This document shows positions 51,034 through 59,238 of a DNA stretch of 64,000 bases, one piece after another. The stretch is from Parolsenella massiliensis (GTDB lineage: Bacteria; Actinomycetota; Coriobacteriia; Coriobacteriales; Atopobiaceae). Location: positions 843,111-907,110 of the forward strand of contig NZ_LT671675.1 in assembly GCF_900143685.1 (NCBI RefSeq). Direction: 5' to 3'. The number at the start of each line of letters is the position of its first letter. Positions within the stretch are counted from its first letter, which is position 1. The position numbers and the translations under genes were made by a program. Under the pieces are notes generated by a model. The model was not told where the DNA came from. It did no database searches and saw nothing but the letters and a program-made list of their open reading frames with translations.

Positions 51034-51786
51034 ATGCTCATCGAGACGCTCTCGGTCTTCCCCGGCGTGTTCGACGTCTACCTGGGCGCCTCCATCATGG
51101 GGCGCGCCCAGGCCAAGGGCATCCTCGAGTTTCGCGCCCACGACCTGCGAGACTGGACCCACGATAGGCACCGCACGGTCGATGACGCCCCCTTTGGGGG
51201 AGGCCAGGGCATGCTCATGAAGCCGGCCCCCATCTTCGAGGCCATGGAAGACATTCTGGCCTCGGACCCTCGCCCGGCTCGCGTCATCTTCTTCACGCCC
51301 GTTGGCACCCCGTTCACCCAGTCGGTCGCCGAGCGCCTCTCCGGCGAGGAGCGGCTCGTGTTCGTCTGCGGGCGCTACGAGGGCATGGACGAGCGCGTCT
51401 ACGAGCTTGCCGACGAGTCGCTGAGCCTTGGCGACTACGTGCTCACCGGGGGCGAGCTTCCGGCCATGGTTGTCACGGATGCGGTGGTCAGGCTTCTGCC
51501 CGGCGCCCTCGGTGACGAGATGAGCCCCGTCGACGAGTCGTTCTCCTCGGGCCTTCTCGAGTACGCGCAGTACACGAGGCCAGCAGACTACGAGGGACGA
51601 AGCGTGCCCGAGGTGCTGCTCTCCGGCGACCACGCCAAGGTGGACGCCTGGCGCAGGAGAAACGCCATCGAGCGCACGGCGAGGCTGAGGCCCGACCTTC
51701 TGGCCGAGGCAGACCTCACGGCCGAGGAGCGCGCCTATGCTGCCGAGCTCCTCGAGGCCGGGCGGTCAGAGGGGCGGGTGGGCTAG
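51034..51786 (+). CDS. trmD: tRNA (guanine-N1-)-methyltransferase TrmD
   Basis: 250 residues; methylates G37 of tRNAs with SAM. IETLSVFPGVFDVYLGASIMGRA, DDAPFGGGQGMLMKPAPIFEAME, FVCGRYEGMDERVYELADESLSLGDYVLTGGELPAMVVTDAVVRLLPG are the trefoil-knot and substrate motifs. YTRPADYEGRSVPEVLLSGDH and WRRRNAIERTARLRPDLL complete the C-terminal domain. GGGGAGG precedes the ATG, 2 bases after rimM. lepB starts immediately after its stop. Confidence 0.96.
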   Translation: MLIETLSVFPGVFDVYLGASIMGRAQAKGILEFRAHDLRDWTHDRHRTVDDAPFGGGQGMLMKPAPIFEAMEDILASDPRPARVIFFTPVGTPFTQSVAERLSGEERLVFVCGRYEGMDERVYELADESLSLGDYVLTGGELPAMVVTDAVVRLLPGALGDEMSPVDESFSSGLLEYAQYTRPADYEGRSVPEVLLSGDHAKVDAWRRRNAIERTARLRPDLLAEADLTAEERAYAAELLEAGRSEGRVG

Positions 51787-52356
51787 GTGTCACGTTCCGA
51801 GCGCGGAGGGCGCGGCTTTCTCTCAGACGTCCTCGAGGTCATCATCCTTGCGGCCGTGGCCCTGGTCCTTGCCCTGGGCATCAGGACGTTCGTGGCCGAG
51901 CCGTTCATCATCCCGTCTGCCTCGATGTCAGACACCCTCAAGGTGGGGGACCGGCTCGTGGGCGAGAAGCTCACGTATCGCTCCTCTTCTCCGCAGGTGG
52001 GCGACATCGTGACGTTCACCGACCCCGAGGATGGCAGCCTCACCCTCATCAAGCGCGTCATCGCCACCGCCGGCCAGACTGTCGAGCTGGTGGACGGCGT
52101 GGTCTACGTTGATGGCGAGCTGCTCGACGAGCCCTACACGGACGGCAAGCCGAGCTACCCGCTGCCCACGCACTCCTCGCAGCTTTCTTCCGACATCGCG
52201 TACCCCTACGTGGTTCCCGAGGGCTGCATCTGGGTCATGGGCGACAACCGCACCAACTCCCAGGACTCGCGCTATTTTGGCGCCATCTCGGTCTCGAGCG
52301 TCACCTCGAAGGCCCTGTTCGTCTTTTGGCCGCTCGAGGATGCTGGTACCATTTAG
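51787..52356 (+). CDS. lepB: Signal peptidase I
   Basis: 189 residues with one N-terminal membrane helix (about 14-34). FIIPSASMSDTLKVGDRL has the catalytic Ser46, LIKRVIATAGQTVELVDGVVYVDGELLDEPY has the catalytic Lys89, and WVMGDNRTNSQDSRYFG is box E. It cleaves signal peptides from secreted proteins on the outer membrane face. GTG start directly abuts the trmD stop. The short leader before the next gene has a GGGGACCTGTCCCC hairpin. Confidence 0.94.
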   Translation: MSRSERGGRGFLSDVLEVIILAAVALVLALGIRTFVAEPFIIPSASMSDTLKVGDRLVGEKLTYRSSSPQVGDIVTFTDPEDGSLTLIKRVIATAGQTVELVDGVVYVDGELLDEPYTDGKPSYPLPTHSSQLSSDIAYPYVVPEGCIWVMGDNRTNSQDSRYFGAISVSSVTSKALFVFWPLEDAGTI

Positions 52357-52416
52357 CACCATCCGCATGTTTCGCACGTAGGGGACCTGTCCCCTTGGCA
52401 GGAAGGTAGGAGAGGC

Positions 52417-53328
52417 ATGAAGGAAAACGCCCTCACGTTCCAAGACATGATTCTTGCCCTCGAGCACTACTGGGCATCCCATGGCTGCACGGTCATGCAG
52501 CCGTATGACTCCGAGGTTGGCGCCGGCACGTTCCACACCGCCACGACGCTGCGCAGCCTTGGCCCCAACGCCTGGCGCACGTGCTACCCGCAGCCCTGCC
52601 GCCGCCCGGCGGACGGCCGCTACGGCGAGAACCCCAACCGCATGCAGCACTACTACCAGTTCCAGGTCATCCTGAAGCCCTGCCCCGTTGACTCGCAGGA
52701 CCTCTACCTGGGCTCGCTCAAGGCCATTGGCCTGGACCCGGCCGAGCACGACGTTCGCTTCGTCGAGGACGACTGGGAGAGTCCCACGCTGGGCGCCTGG
52801 GGCCTTGGCTGGGAGGTCTGGATGGACGGCATGGAGGTCACGCAGTACACGTACTTCCAGCAGGTCGGCGGCATCGAGGTCGACCCCGTCCCCGTCGAGA
52901 TTACCTACGGCCTCGAGCGCATCGCCATGTACGCCCAGGGCGTCGACTCCGTCTACGACCTTGTGTGGTCCTACCTGCCCGACGGCACGCCCATGACCTA
53001 CGGCGACGTCTTCCACGAGAACGAGGTGGAGTTCTCCACCTACAACTTCGAGGTCGCCAACGTCGACATGATGCGCCAGAAGTTCGACGACTACGAGGCT
53101 GAGTGCCACTCCTGCCTCGAGCGCAAGCTTCCGCTTCCCGCCTACGACTGCGTTATGAAGTGCAGCCACGCGTTCAACATCCTCGATGCCCGCGGCGCCA
53201 TCTCCGCCACGGAGCGCGCGAACTACATCCTGCGCGTCCGCGCCGTGGCCAAGGCCTGCTGCGAGAGCTACCTTGCCGAAGTCGCTGGCAAGAAGGACAC
53301 GTATTCCACGAAGGGCGAGGTGGCCTAA
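52417..53328 (+). CDS. glyQ: Glycine--tRNA ligase, alpha subunit
   Basis: 303 residues. [83 protein letters not shown] is the hallmark N-terminus; [54 protein letters not shown] follows. It is the catalytic half of the alpha2beta2 GlyRS. AGGAGAGGC precedes the ATG. glyS begins directly after the stop. Confidence 0.97.
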   Translation: MKENALTFQDMILALEHYWASHGCTVMQPYDSEVGAGTFHTATTLRSLGPNAWRTCYPQPCRRPADGRYGENPNRMQHYYQFQVILKPCPVDSQDLYLGSLKAIGLDPAEHDVRFVEDDWESPTLGAWGLGWEVWMDGMEVTQYTYFQQVGGIEVDPVPVEITYGLERIAMYAQGVDSVYDLVWSYLPDGTPMTYGDVFHENEVEFSTYNFEVANVDMMRQKFDDYEAECHSCLERKLPLPAYDCVMKCSHAFNILDARGAISATERANYILRVRAVAKACCESYLAEVAGKKDTYSTKGEVA

Positions 53329-55425
53329 ATGGCTCAGACCAAGGATTTTCTGCTCGAGATTGGTTGCGAGGAGATGCCCTCCGCCCCTCTCATCAACGCT
53401 TCCAAGCAGCTTCCCAAGCTTGTCGAGAAGGCCCTCGACGCGGCAGGCCTCGCCCATGGCGAGATTCGCGTGATCTCCTCCCCGCGCCGCCTCGTGGCCC
53501 TCGTCGCAGACGTCGCCGTTGAGACCGAGGCCATCCACGAGGTCATGCGTGGTCCCAAGACGCAGATCGCCTTCGATGCCGAGGGCAACCCGACCAAGGC
53601 CGCCCAGGGCTTTGCCCGCAAGTGTGGCATTGACGCCTCCGAGCTCGACCGTCGCGTCGCCGAGGATGGCAACGAGTACGTCTTTGCCGAGAAGAGCGTT
53701 CCGTCTGCGCCCGCCATGCCCATTCTGTCCGCCCTGGGCCATGACGTGATCGCCTCCATCGAGTGGCCCAACTACCGCTCGCAGCGCTGGGGCTCCGAGC
53801 ACGAGACCTTCGTGAGGCCCATCCGCTGGATCTGCTGCCTGCTCGGCTCCGAGGTCGTCCCGGTGACGTATGCGGACGTCAAGAGCGCAAACACCACCCG
53901 TGGCCACCGCGTGCTTGCCCCGGGCGAGCGCGTCGTTTCCGAGCCCGCCGCCTATGAGAAGGTGCTCGAGGACTGCCACGTCCTGTCTGCCGAGCGCCGC
54001 GAGGCTGCGATTCGCGAGGGCATCGCCAAGATCGAGGCCGAGCGCCCCGGCTCTCGCGTCGACACGCCCAAGCGTACCTTCGACGAGGTCGTGAACCTTT
54101 GCGAGTGGCCGACCGTCCTCGTGGGCACCTTTGACGAGGAGTTTCTCAAGGTCCCGCAGGAGATCATCTGCGAGTCCATGCTGTCCAACCAGCGCTACTT
54201 CCCGATCTTTGACGCCGCCGGCAAGCTCACGCGCGAGTTCGTGATCGTCTCCAATGCCGACCCCGCCGTCTCTGCGACGGTGGTCTCCGGCAACGAGCGC
54301 GTCGTGCGCCCGCGCCTCGATGACGCCAAGTTCTTCTACGAGGAGGACCTCAAGGTCTCGCTCGACACGTTCCGCGAGCGCCTGGCGAACGTCAAGTTCC
54401 AGCAGAAGCTCGGCAACGTGCTCCAGAAGTCCGAGCGCATCGAGAGCCTTGCACTTGCCATCACGCACGAGGCGCGCATCGGCGCCAAGCTCGCTGCCGC
54501 GAGCGCCCGCGCCGCGCACCTGTGCAAGGCCGACCTCGTCTCGAGCGCGGTCGTGGAGTTCACGAACCAGCAGGGCGTCATGGGTGGCTACTACGCCCTG
54601 GCCGCCGGCGAGGGCGAGGACGTGGCCGAGGGCATCCGCGACCACTATCGTCCGCGCTTTGCCGGAGACGAGCTTCCCGAGGGCACCTGCGGCTGCGTCG
54701 TTGCCGTTGCCGACAAGCTCGACACCATCGCCGGCATGTTCGCCATCGGCGAGCCGCCCACCGGCTCCAAGGACCCCTACGCCCTTCGCCGTGCCGCCAT
54801 CGGCGTCGTGACGATTCTTCGCGACCGCCTGCACATCGGCTACGAGCCGCTCGTCGCCTCTGCGCTCGAGGCGCTCGCCGATCAGGGCATCGAGTTCGAC
54901 GCCGAGAAGGTCGCCGCGGACGTTGACGCCTTCATCTTGGGTCGCATGCAGCAGATGGCCCGCGAGAACGGCATCTCCGCAGACACGGTGGCCGCCGTCA
55001 GCGCCGGCAGCGTCACGGCCCCCGACGACTTCTTCGCCCTGGCGCACGCCCTCGAGGACGCGCGTGCCAACGACCCCGAGACGTTCGAGAACCTCGCCGT
55101 TGCCTATGCCCGTGCGGCTCACCTTGCCGACGCCTCGCTGGGCGTCGAGCTTGACGAATCGCTCATGGGCGACGAGGAGAAGGCGCTTGCCCAGGCCGTC
55201 GCCGCCTCTCGCTCCGCCATCGACTCCGCGCTCGAGGACAAGAGGCTCGACGAGGTCATCGGCCAGCTCGCGGCGCTTCGCGAGCCGATCGACGCCTTTT
55301 TTGCCGCCGTCATGGTCATGGACGAGGACGTCGCCCTGCGTCAGAACAGGCTGCGCCTGCTCAACAACCTCGTTGACGTGTTCTCCGGCATCGCCAACAT
55401 CGGCGAGCTCGCGCGCAAGAAGTAG
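53329..55425 (+). CDS. glyS: Glycine--tRNA ligase, beta subunit
   Basis: 698 residues. FLLEIGCEEMPSAPLINASKQLPKLVEKAL opens it, then SPRRLVALVADVAV, FVRPIRWICCLLGSEVVPVTYADVKSANTTRGHR, LCEWPTVLVGTFDEEFLKVPQEIICESMLSNQRYFPIFDAAGKLTREFVIVSN and RPRLDDAKFFYEEDLKVSL. The C-terminal part has the HD-like and anticodon-binding regions. It binds tRNA-Gly and completes the synthetase with GlyQ. Gene order lepB-glyQ-glyS is tight. Confidence 0.96.
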   Translation: MAQTKDFLLEIGCEEMPSAPLINASKQLPKLVEKALDAAGLAHGEIRVISSPRRLVALVADVAVETEAIHEVMRGPKTQIAFDAEGNPTKAAQGFARKCGIDASELDRRVAEDGNEYVFAEKSVPSAPAMPILSALGHDVIASIEWPNYRSQRWGSEHETFVRPIRWICCLLGSEVVPVTYADVKSANTTRGHRVLAPGERVVSEPAAYEKVLEDCHVLSAERREAAIREGIAKIEAERPGSRVDTPKRTFDEVVNLCEWPTVLVGTFDEEFLKVPQEIICESMLSNQRYFPIFDAAGKLTREFVIVSNADPAVSATVVSGNERVVRPRLDDAKFFYEEDLKVSLDTFRERLANVKFQQKLGNVLQKSERIESLALAITHEARIGAKLAAASARAAHLCKADLVSSAVVEFTNQQGVMGGYYALAAGEGEDVAEGIRDHYRPRFAGDELPEGTCGCVVAVADKLDTIAGMFAIGEPPTGSKDPYALRRAAIGVVTILRDRLHIGYEPLVASALEALADQGIEFDAEKVAADVDAFILGRMQQMARENGISADTVAAVSAGSVTAPDDFFALAHALEDARANDPETFENLAVAYARAAHLADASLGVELDESLMGDEEKALAQAVAASRSAIDSALEDKRLDEVIGQLAALREPIDAFFAAVMVMDEDVALRQNRLRLLNNLVDVFSGIANIGELARKK

Positions 55426-55484
55426 GGTATAAGGAAGCCAACTGGAGGCGTGCGGCCGCTCGGCCGCCGTTGTTGGAGGGTCTC

Positions 55485-56321
55485 ATGAAGGTAACGTACG
55501 ATCAGCTTGGCGAGGGTAGCTCCGAGGGTGCGGCAATCGTCTACGTAGTCTCAGACTCGTTGGGCGAGTCTGCCAACAACGTGGTCCTCTCCGCCGCCGC
55601 CCAGTTCTCTGACGGCGCGGTGCGCGTCGTGCGCCTCTCCCAGATCAAGAGCGCAGACGAGGTCTCCTCCTACTTTGACGACCACGAGGAGGACTTCGTC
55701 TCCACGGCCGTCTTCCACTCGATCGTTGACCCGGCCCTGCGCAAGCAGGTCCGAAGCGACCTCAACAACCGAGGCATCCTGTCCGTGGACATCCTCGGTC
55801 CGGTGGTCCAGCTCCTTGCCGGCCTCACCGGCGAGAAGCCCAAGAATCAGGCACGCGCCCACCACATGGTGGACAAGCGCTACCTGCGCCGCGTCTCCTC
55901 GATGGAGTTCTTCGTGGAGCACGACGATGGCAAGAACCCGCAGGACCTCACGAAGGCCGATGCGGTGCTCGTGGGCCTCTCCGGCTCTGCCAAGACGCCG
56001 CTCGCCATGTACCTGTCGTTCCTTGGCTACAACGTGGCGAGCGTCTCGCTCGACCCCGGCTGCGAGATTCCTTCCGAGCTCGCTTCGGTCGACAAGCGAC
56101 GCCTGTTCGGGCTCGAGAACTCCACGGGGGCGCTTGCCAACGCGAGCCTTCGCGTGAAGGACGCGGGCACGCCCGCAGACGAGGCGGTGGCCCTTGCCGA
56201 GAGCGCGCTCGCGCACGCCGCCGACGTCATGGACGGCCTTGGCTGCACACGCCTGTTCACGGACGAGAAGACGGTCGAGGAGCTCTCCGCCGACGTCATC
56301 TCCCAGGTCGAGCACGCCTAG
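55485..56321 (+). CDS. ppdK-RP (DUF299): Pyruvate, phosphate dikinase regulatory protein (kinase/pyrophosphorylase)
   Basis: 278 residues of the PSRP family, which switches pyruvate-phosphate dikinase (or PEP synthase) off and on by ADP-dependent phosphorylation and Pi-dependent dephosphorylation. IVYVVSDSLGESANNVVLSAAAQF is the N-terminal motif. HHMVDKRYLRRVSSMEFFVEHDDGKNPQDLTKADAVLVGLSGSAKTPLAMYLSFLGYNVASVSLDPG carries the P-loop (G-x4-K-T). ATG follows GGAGGGTCTC. Neither ppdK nor ppsA is nearby. A GCGGCCG/CGGCCGC hairpin lies in the 59-base gap after glyS. Confidence 0.92.
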   Translation: MKVTYDQLGEGSSEGAAIVYVVSDSLGESANNVVLSAAAQFSDGAVRVVRLSQIKSADEVSSYFDDHEEDFVSTAVFHSIVDPALRKQVRSDLNNRGILSVDILGPVVQLLAGLTGEKPKNQARAHHMVDKRYLRRVSSMEFFVEHDDGKNPQDLTKADAVLVGLSGSAKTPLAMYLSFLGYNVASVSLDPGCEIPSELASVDKRRLFGLENSTGALANASLRVKDAGTPADEAVALAESALAHAADVMDGLGCTRLFTDEKTVEELSADVISQVEHA

Positions 56322-56324
56322 CGC

Positions 56325-57380
56325 ATGGCGAGCGACATTTCCATAGTCACGAGAAGCGAAGCCGAGCGGCGGGAGCACGAGATGCTCTCGCCGCTTGCGG
56401 CGTTTTCTGACCGGTCCGTCGGGCGTCTCGTTGACGAGGAGCCGGATGCCCTGCGCACGTGTTACCAGCGCGACCGCGACCGCATCGTTCACTGCAAGGC
56501 GTTTCGTAGACTCTCTCACAAGACGCAGGTCTTTCTCGCGCCCGAGGGTGACCACTACCGCACGAGGCTCACGCACACGCTCGAGGTGGCCCAGATCTCA
56601 CGAAGCGTCGCCGCCTCGCTTCGGCTGAACGAGGACCTCACCGAGGCCATCGCCTTAGGGCATGATCTCGGGCACACGCCCTTCGGCCACACGGGGGAGG
56701 GCGCCTTGTCTCGCGCCATCGCCCGCTGGCGGGGGATTGACCCCGAGAGTGACGAGGGCAGGCGCCTCTTTCGCCATAACGAGCAGTCCGTCCGCGTCGT
56801 CGACCTGCTCGAGAAGGACGGGCGTGGCCTCAACCTCTCGCGTGAGGTCGTCGATGGCATCGTGTGCCATACGGGCTCGCAGCGGGCGGCCACGCTCGAG
56901 GGGCGCATCGTCGCCGTGTCCGACCGCGTTGCATACGTCACGCATGACATCCAGGACGCCGAGCGTGCGGGAATCATCTGCGAGAACGACCTCCCGCGCA
57001 TCGGTCTCGAGCGCCTTGGGACCTCCTCCTCGCAGCGCATCTCGACCATGGTGAGCGACCTTGTGGCCACGAGCTCCGAGCGCGGTGACATCGCCATGAG
57101 CGAGCCCGTGTGGGAGGCCATGATGGAGCTCAGGTCGTGGCTGTTCCACAACGTCTACACCCAAAGCGACGCCAAGGTGGAGGAGCCGAAGGCAAACGGG
57201 CTCGTCGAGCGCCTGTTCCTCCACTACATCGGACACATGGACGAGGTACCTGCCGAGTACAGGATGCATGACGGTGACTCGCCGGAGGTGCAGGTGGCAG
57301 ACTACATCTCTGGCATGACGGATCGCTACGCAATACGCGACTACGAGCGCCTGTTCCTTCCGCGTGCGTGGAGACGCTGA
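56325..57380 (+). CDS. dgt: Deoxyguanosinetriphosphate triphosphohydrolase-like protein
   Basis: 351 residues of the HD superfamily. RTCYQRDRDRIVHCKAFRRLSHKTQVFLAPEGDHYRTRLTHTLEVAQISRSVAASLRLNEDLTEAIALGHDLGHTPFGHTGE contains the metal ligands His... His-Asp. SEDEGRRLFRHNEQSVRVVDLLE and VVDGIVCHTGS, RIVAVSDRVAYVTHDIQDAERAG follow. It probably removes triphosphate from dNTPs, though many members have broader or unknown substrates. It starts 3 bases after the preceding gene with little ribosome site, so translational coupling is likely. Confidence 0.9.
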   Translation: MASDISIVTRSEAERREHEMLSPLAAFSDRSVGRLVDEEPDALRTCYQRDRDRIVHCKAFRRLSHKTQVFLAPEGDHYRTRLTHTLEVAQISRSVAASLRLNEDLTEAIALGHDLGHTPFGHTGEGALSRAIARWRGIDPESDEGRRLFRHNEQSVRVVDLLEKDGRGLNLSREVVDGIVCHTGSQRAATLEGRIVAVSDRVAYVTHDIQDAERAGIICENDLPRIGLERLGTSSSQRISTMVSDLVATSSERGDIAMSEPVWEAMMELRSWLFHNVYTQSDAKVEEPKANGLVERLFLHYIGHMDEVPAEYRMHDGDSPEVQVADYISGMTDRYAIRDYERLFLPRAWRR

Positions 57381-57408
57381 GGTGAGGACTTCATCTCTCA
57401 ATCTCCCG

Positions 57409-57437
57409 TTGCGTCCCGCATGGCGCTTCGCTAAACT
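57409..57437 (+). promoter_or_regulatory. Promoter of rplS
   Basis: TTGCGT (57409-57414), a 17-base spacer and TAAACT (57432-57437), 77 bases before the rplS start codon. It fits a sigma-70-type promoter between the end of the dGTPase-like gene and the leader hairpin. Confidence 0.6.
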
Positions 57438-57460
57438 ACTCCCTTGTGTGTAAACCCCAC

Positions 57461-57485
57461 GTACCGCTGACAGATCAGACGGTAC
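57461..57485 (+). promoter_or_regulatory. Leader hairpin upstream of rplS
   Basis: GTACCG-CTGA (57461-57470) pairs with TCAG-A-CGGTAC (57475-57485) around a CAGA loop, ten pairs with one bulged A. It lies wholly in the predicted 5' leader, 28 bases before the rplS start. Its place and shape suggest an autoregulatory L19 binding site, as known for other ribosomal protein leaders; this is inference. Confidence 0.45.
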
Positions 57486-57513
57486 CTCTGGTCATAGAGA
57501 CAAGGAAAGCAAC

Positions 57514-57858
57514 ATGGACTACATTCGCGCCATCGAGCGTCAGCAGATTCGTGAGGACATCCCCACGGTCATCCCTGGCGACCACGTCAAGGTGCACTAC
57601 CGCATCAAGGAGGGCGACCGCGAGCGCATCCAGGTGTTCGAGGGTGACGTCATCCGCATGAGCGGTGGCTCCTCCCGTGAGACCTTCACCGTCCGCAAGA
57701 TCTCCTTCGGTGTCGGGGTCGAGCGCACGTTCCCGCTCCACTCGCCCAAGATCGGCAAGCTCGAGGTCGTCCGTCACGGTGATGTCCGTCGCGCCAAGCT
57801 GTTCTACCTGCGCGATCGCGTGGGCAAGGCCGCTCGCATCCGCGAGAAGCGCGACTAG
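57514..57858 (+). CDS. rplS: 50S ribosomal protein L19
   Basis: 114 residues. [110 protein letters not shown] is unmistakable L19. CAAGGAAAGCAAC precedes the ATG. A terminator follows, so the downstream rnhB run may be partly independent. Confidence 0.97.
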   Translation: MDYIRAIERQQIREDIPTVIPGDHVKVHYRIKEGDRERIQVFEGDVIRMSGGSSRETFTVRKISFGVGVERTFPLHSPKIGKLEVVRHGDVRRAKLFYLRDRVGKAARIREKRD

Positions 57859-57884
57859 CCCCCAAGGGACTGTTGCAAGCGTTG

Positions 57885-57921
57885 GGAGCCGTTCCGCTTT
57901 TGCGGGGCGGCTCCTTTCTTT
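57885..57921 (+). terminator. Terminator after rplS
   Basis: GGAGCCG (57885-57891) pairs with CGGCTCC (57908-57914), with CCGC/GCGG inside, followed by TTTCTTT. It lies 26 bases after rplS and 12 bases before the rnhB start. Confidence 0.8.
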
Positions 57922-57933
57922 GAGGGGAGAGAC

Positions 57934-58722
57934 ATGTCTGGCACCATCCATCCGGCCACGGCGGCAGAGATCGCGGCAACGCTTGCCGAGGCCACCGAGG
58001 ATGAGCTCGCTGCGCTCCTGGCACGTTACGCCGACGATCCACGTGCGCAGGTGCAGAGGGCCTGCGGCGTCGCGACAAGGCGTGTCGCCAGGCAGCGGGC
58101 GGAGCGAGAGCGCGTCGAGGGCATGTACGCGCTCATGCGAGAAATGGGCGGTCCTGGCATCGTGCTTGGCCTTGACGAGGTTGGCAGGGGTTCGGTCGCA
58201 GGGCCCGTCACGGTCTGCGCTGTGGCCCTTCCCGACGATCCCAAGGTCTGGGGTGTCAATGACTCCAAGCAGCTCTCTCCCCAGCGTAGGTCTGAACTTG
58301 CGGCTCGCATCCGGCAGGTTGCCCAGGCCGTTGGCATCTGCCACGTTCCCCCTGCAAGGATTGACGAGGTAGGCATGGCACGCGCACTTCGCGAGGCTAT
58401 GCTCGGCGCCATCGCGGACACCGGCGTGGAGCCCGACGCCGTGCTCATCGACGGCAATCCGCTCCACATCCATCCTAAGGAGAAGACGCTCGTCAAGGGT
58501 GACGCCCGAGTGGCCTGCATCGCGGCTGCCAGCATCGTCGCGAAGGTGACTCGTGACGAAATGATGGTGGAATATGACGAACTCTACCCGGGTTATCACC
58601 TCGCGCAATCGAAGGGCTACGCATCACCCGAGCATATCGAGGCAATTCGCGATCACGGTCTTACGCCGATCCATAGAGTTAGCTTCTGCCAGAACTTTCT
58701 CCCAACGGCGCAACTCTTCTAG
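57934..58722 (+). CDS. rnhB: Ribonuclease HII
   Basis: 262 residues; cuts RNA in RNA-DNA hybrids. An N-terminal helical extension of about 60 residues precedes the catalytic core IVLGLDEVGRGSVAGPVTVCAVALP (Asp-Glu), NDSKQLSPQRRSELA, ALREAMLGAIADTGVEPDAVLIDGNPL (Asp) and KGDARVACIAAASIVAKVTRDEMMVEYDELYPGYHLAQSKGYAS (Asp). GAGGGGAGAGAC precedes the ATG. Order rplS-rnhB-yraN is common in bacteria. Confidence 0.95.
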   Translation: MSGTIHPATAAEIAATLAEATEDELAALLARYADDPRAQVQRACGVATRRVARQRAERERVEGMYALMREMGGPGIVLGLDEVGRGSVAGPVTVCAVALPDDPKVWGVNDSKQLSPQRRSELAARIRQVAQAVGICHVPPARIDEVGMARALREAMLGAIADTGVEPDAVLIDGNPLHIHPKEKTLVKGDARVACIAAASIVAKVTRDEMMVEYDELYPGYHLAQSKGYASPEHIEAIRDHGLTPIHRVSFCQNFLPTAQLF

Positions 58723-58815
58723 CTGCGCTGTTAGATTTTCGTTTGAACGCAACCAGATTCCAGTCAGGTTGAGGTGCCACGCTCTCTTCACGCTAGGTGC
58801 ATCGAAGGGAGCATC

Positions 58816-59238
58816 ATGGAAGCACTGGACTATCGGCAGAAGCCCATCTGCGAGCTCACGCCCCACGAAGTGGGCCGTTTGGGCGAGGACATCGCAACGG
58901 CCTTTCTCGAGTCGAAGGGCTATGAGATCCTTGACAGGAACTGGCGCTGCTCTCAGGGCGAGGCGGACATCGTCTGCCGTGACAAAGACGAGCACGTTCT
59001 TGTCGAGGTAAAGACGAGGACGCTTCTGCCACAGCAGGGACTTGAGGTCTATCCCGAGGTCGCGGTGGATGCGGCCAAGCTCACGCGTTATGCAAACATG
59101 CGCATGGCCTACCAATCCCTTTTTGAATTCCCACCCAACGTTCGCCTTGACGTCATTGCCATCACGCTCGAGGAAGGCGAGGAGCGGCGGGCCCACGTTC
59201 GCTACCTTCGTGGCATCAGCCTCCAAGAGGTGTCCTGA
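58816..59238 (+). CDS. yraN: UPF0102 family endonuclease-like protein (YraN)
   Basis: 140 residues. HEVGRLGEDIATAFLESKGYEILDRNWRCSQGEADIVCRDKDEHVLVEVKTRT shows the PD-(D/E)xK-like core (Glu... Asp... Glu-x-Lys). DAAKLTRYANMRMAYQ and VRLDVIAITLEE follow. The family is nuclease-like and often linked to comM and dprA; its role is not established. ATG at 58816 follows GAAGGGAGCATC. The 93 bases between rnhB and it hold no clear signal. Its stop overlaps the next start (TGATG). Confidence 0.92.
   Translation: MEALDYRQKPICELTPHEVGRLGEDIATAFLESKGYEILDRNWRCSQGEADIVCRDKDEHVLVEVKTRTLLPQQGLEVYPEVAVDAAKLTRYANMRMAYQSLFEFPPNVRLDVIAITLEEGEERRAHVRYLRGISLQEVS

Noticed and set aside
51928-55122. A 1064-codon open frame on the minus strand opposite lepB-glyQ-glyS
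   Set aside because: It spans three well-identified plus-strand genes and their junctions, and its peptide has no recognisable motif; it is an antisense shadow.
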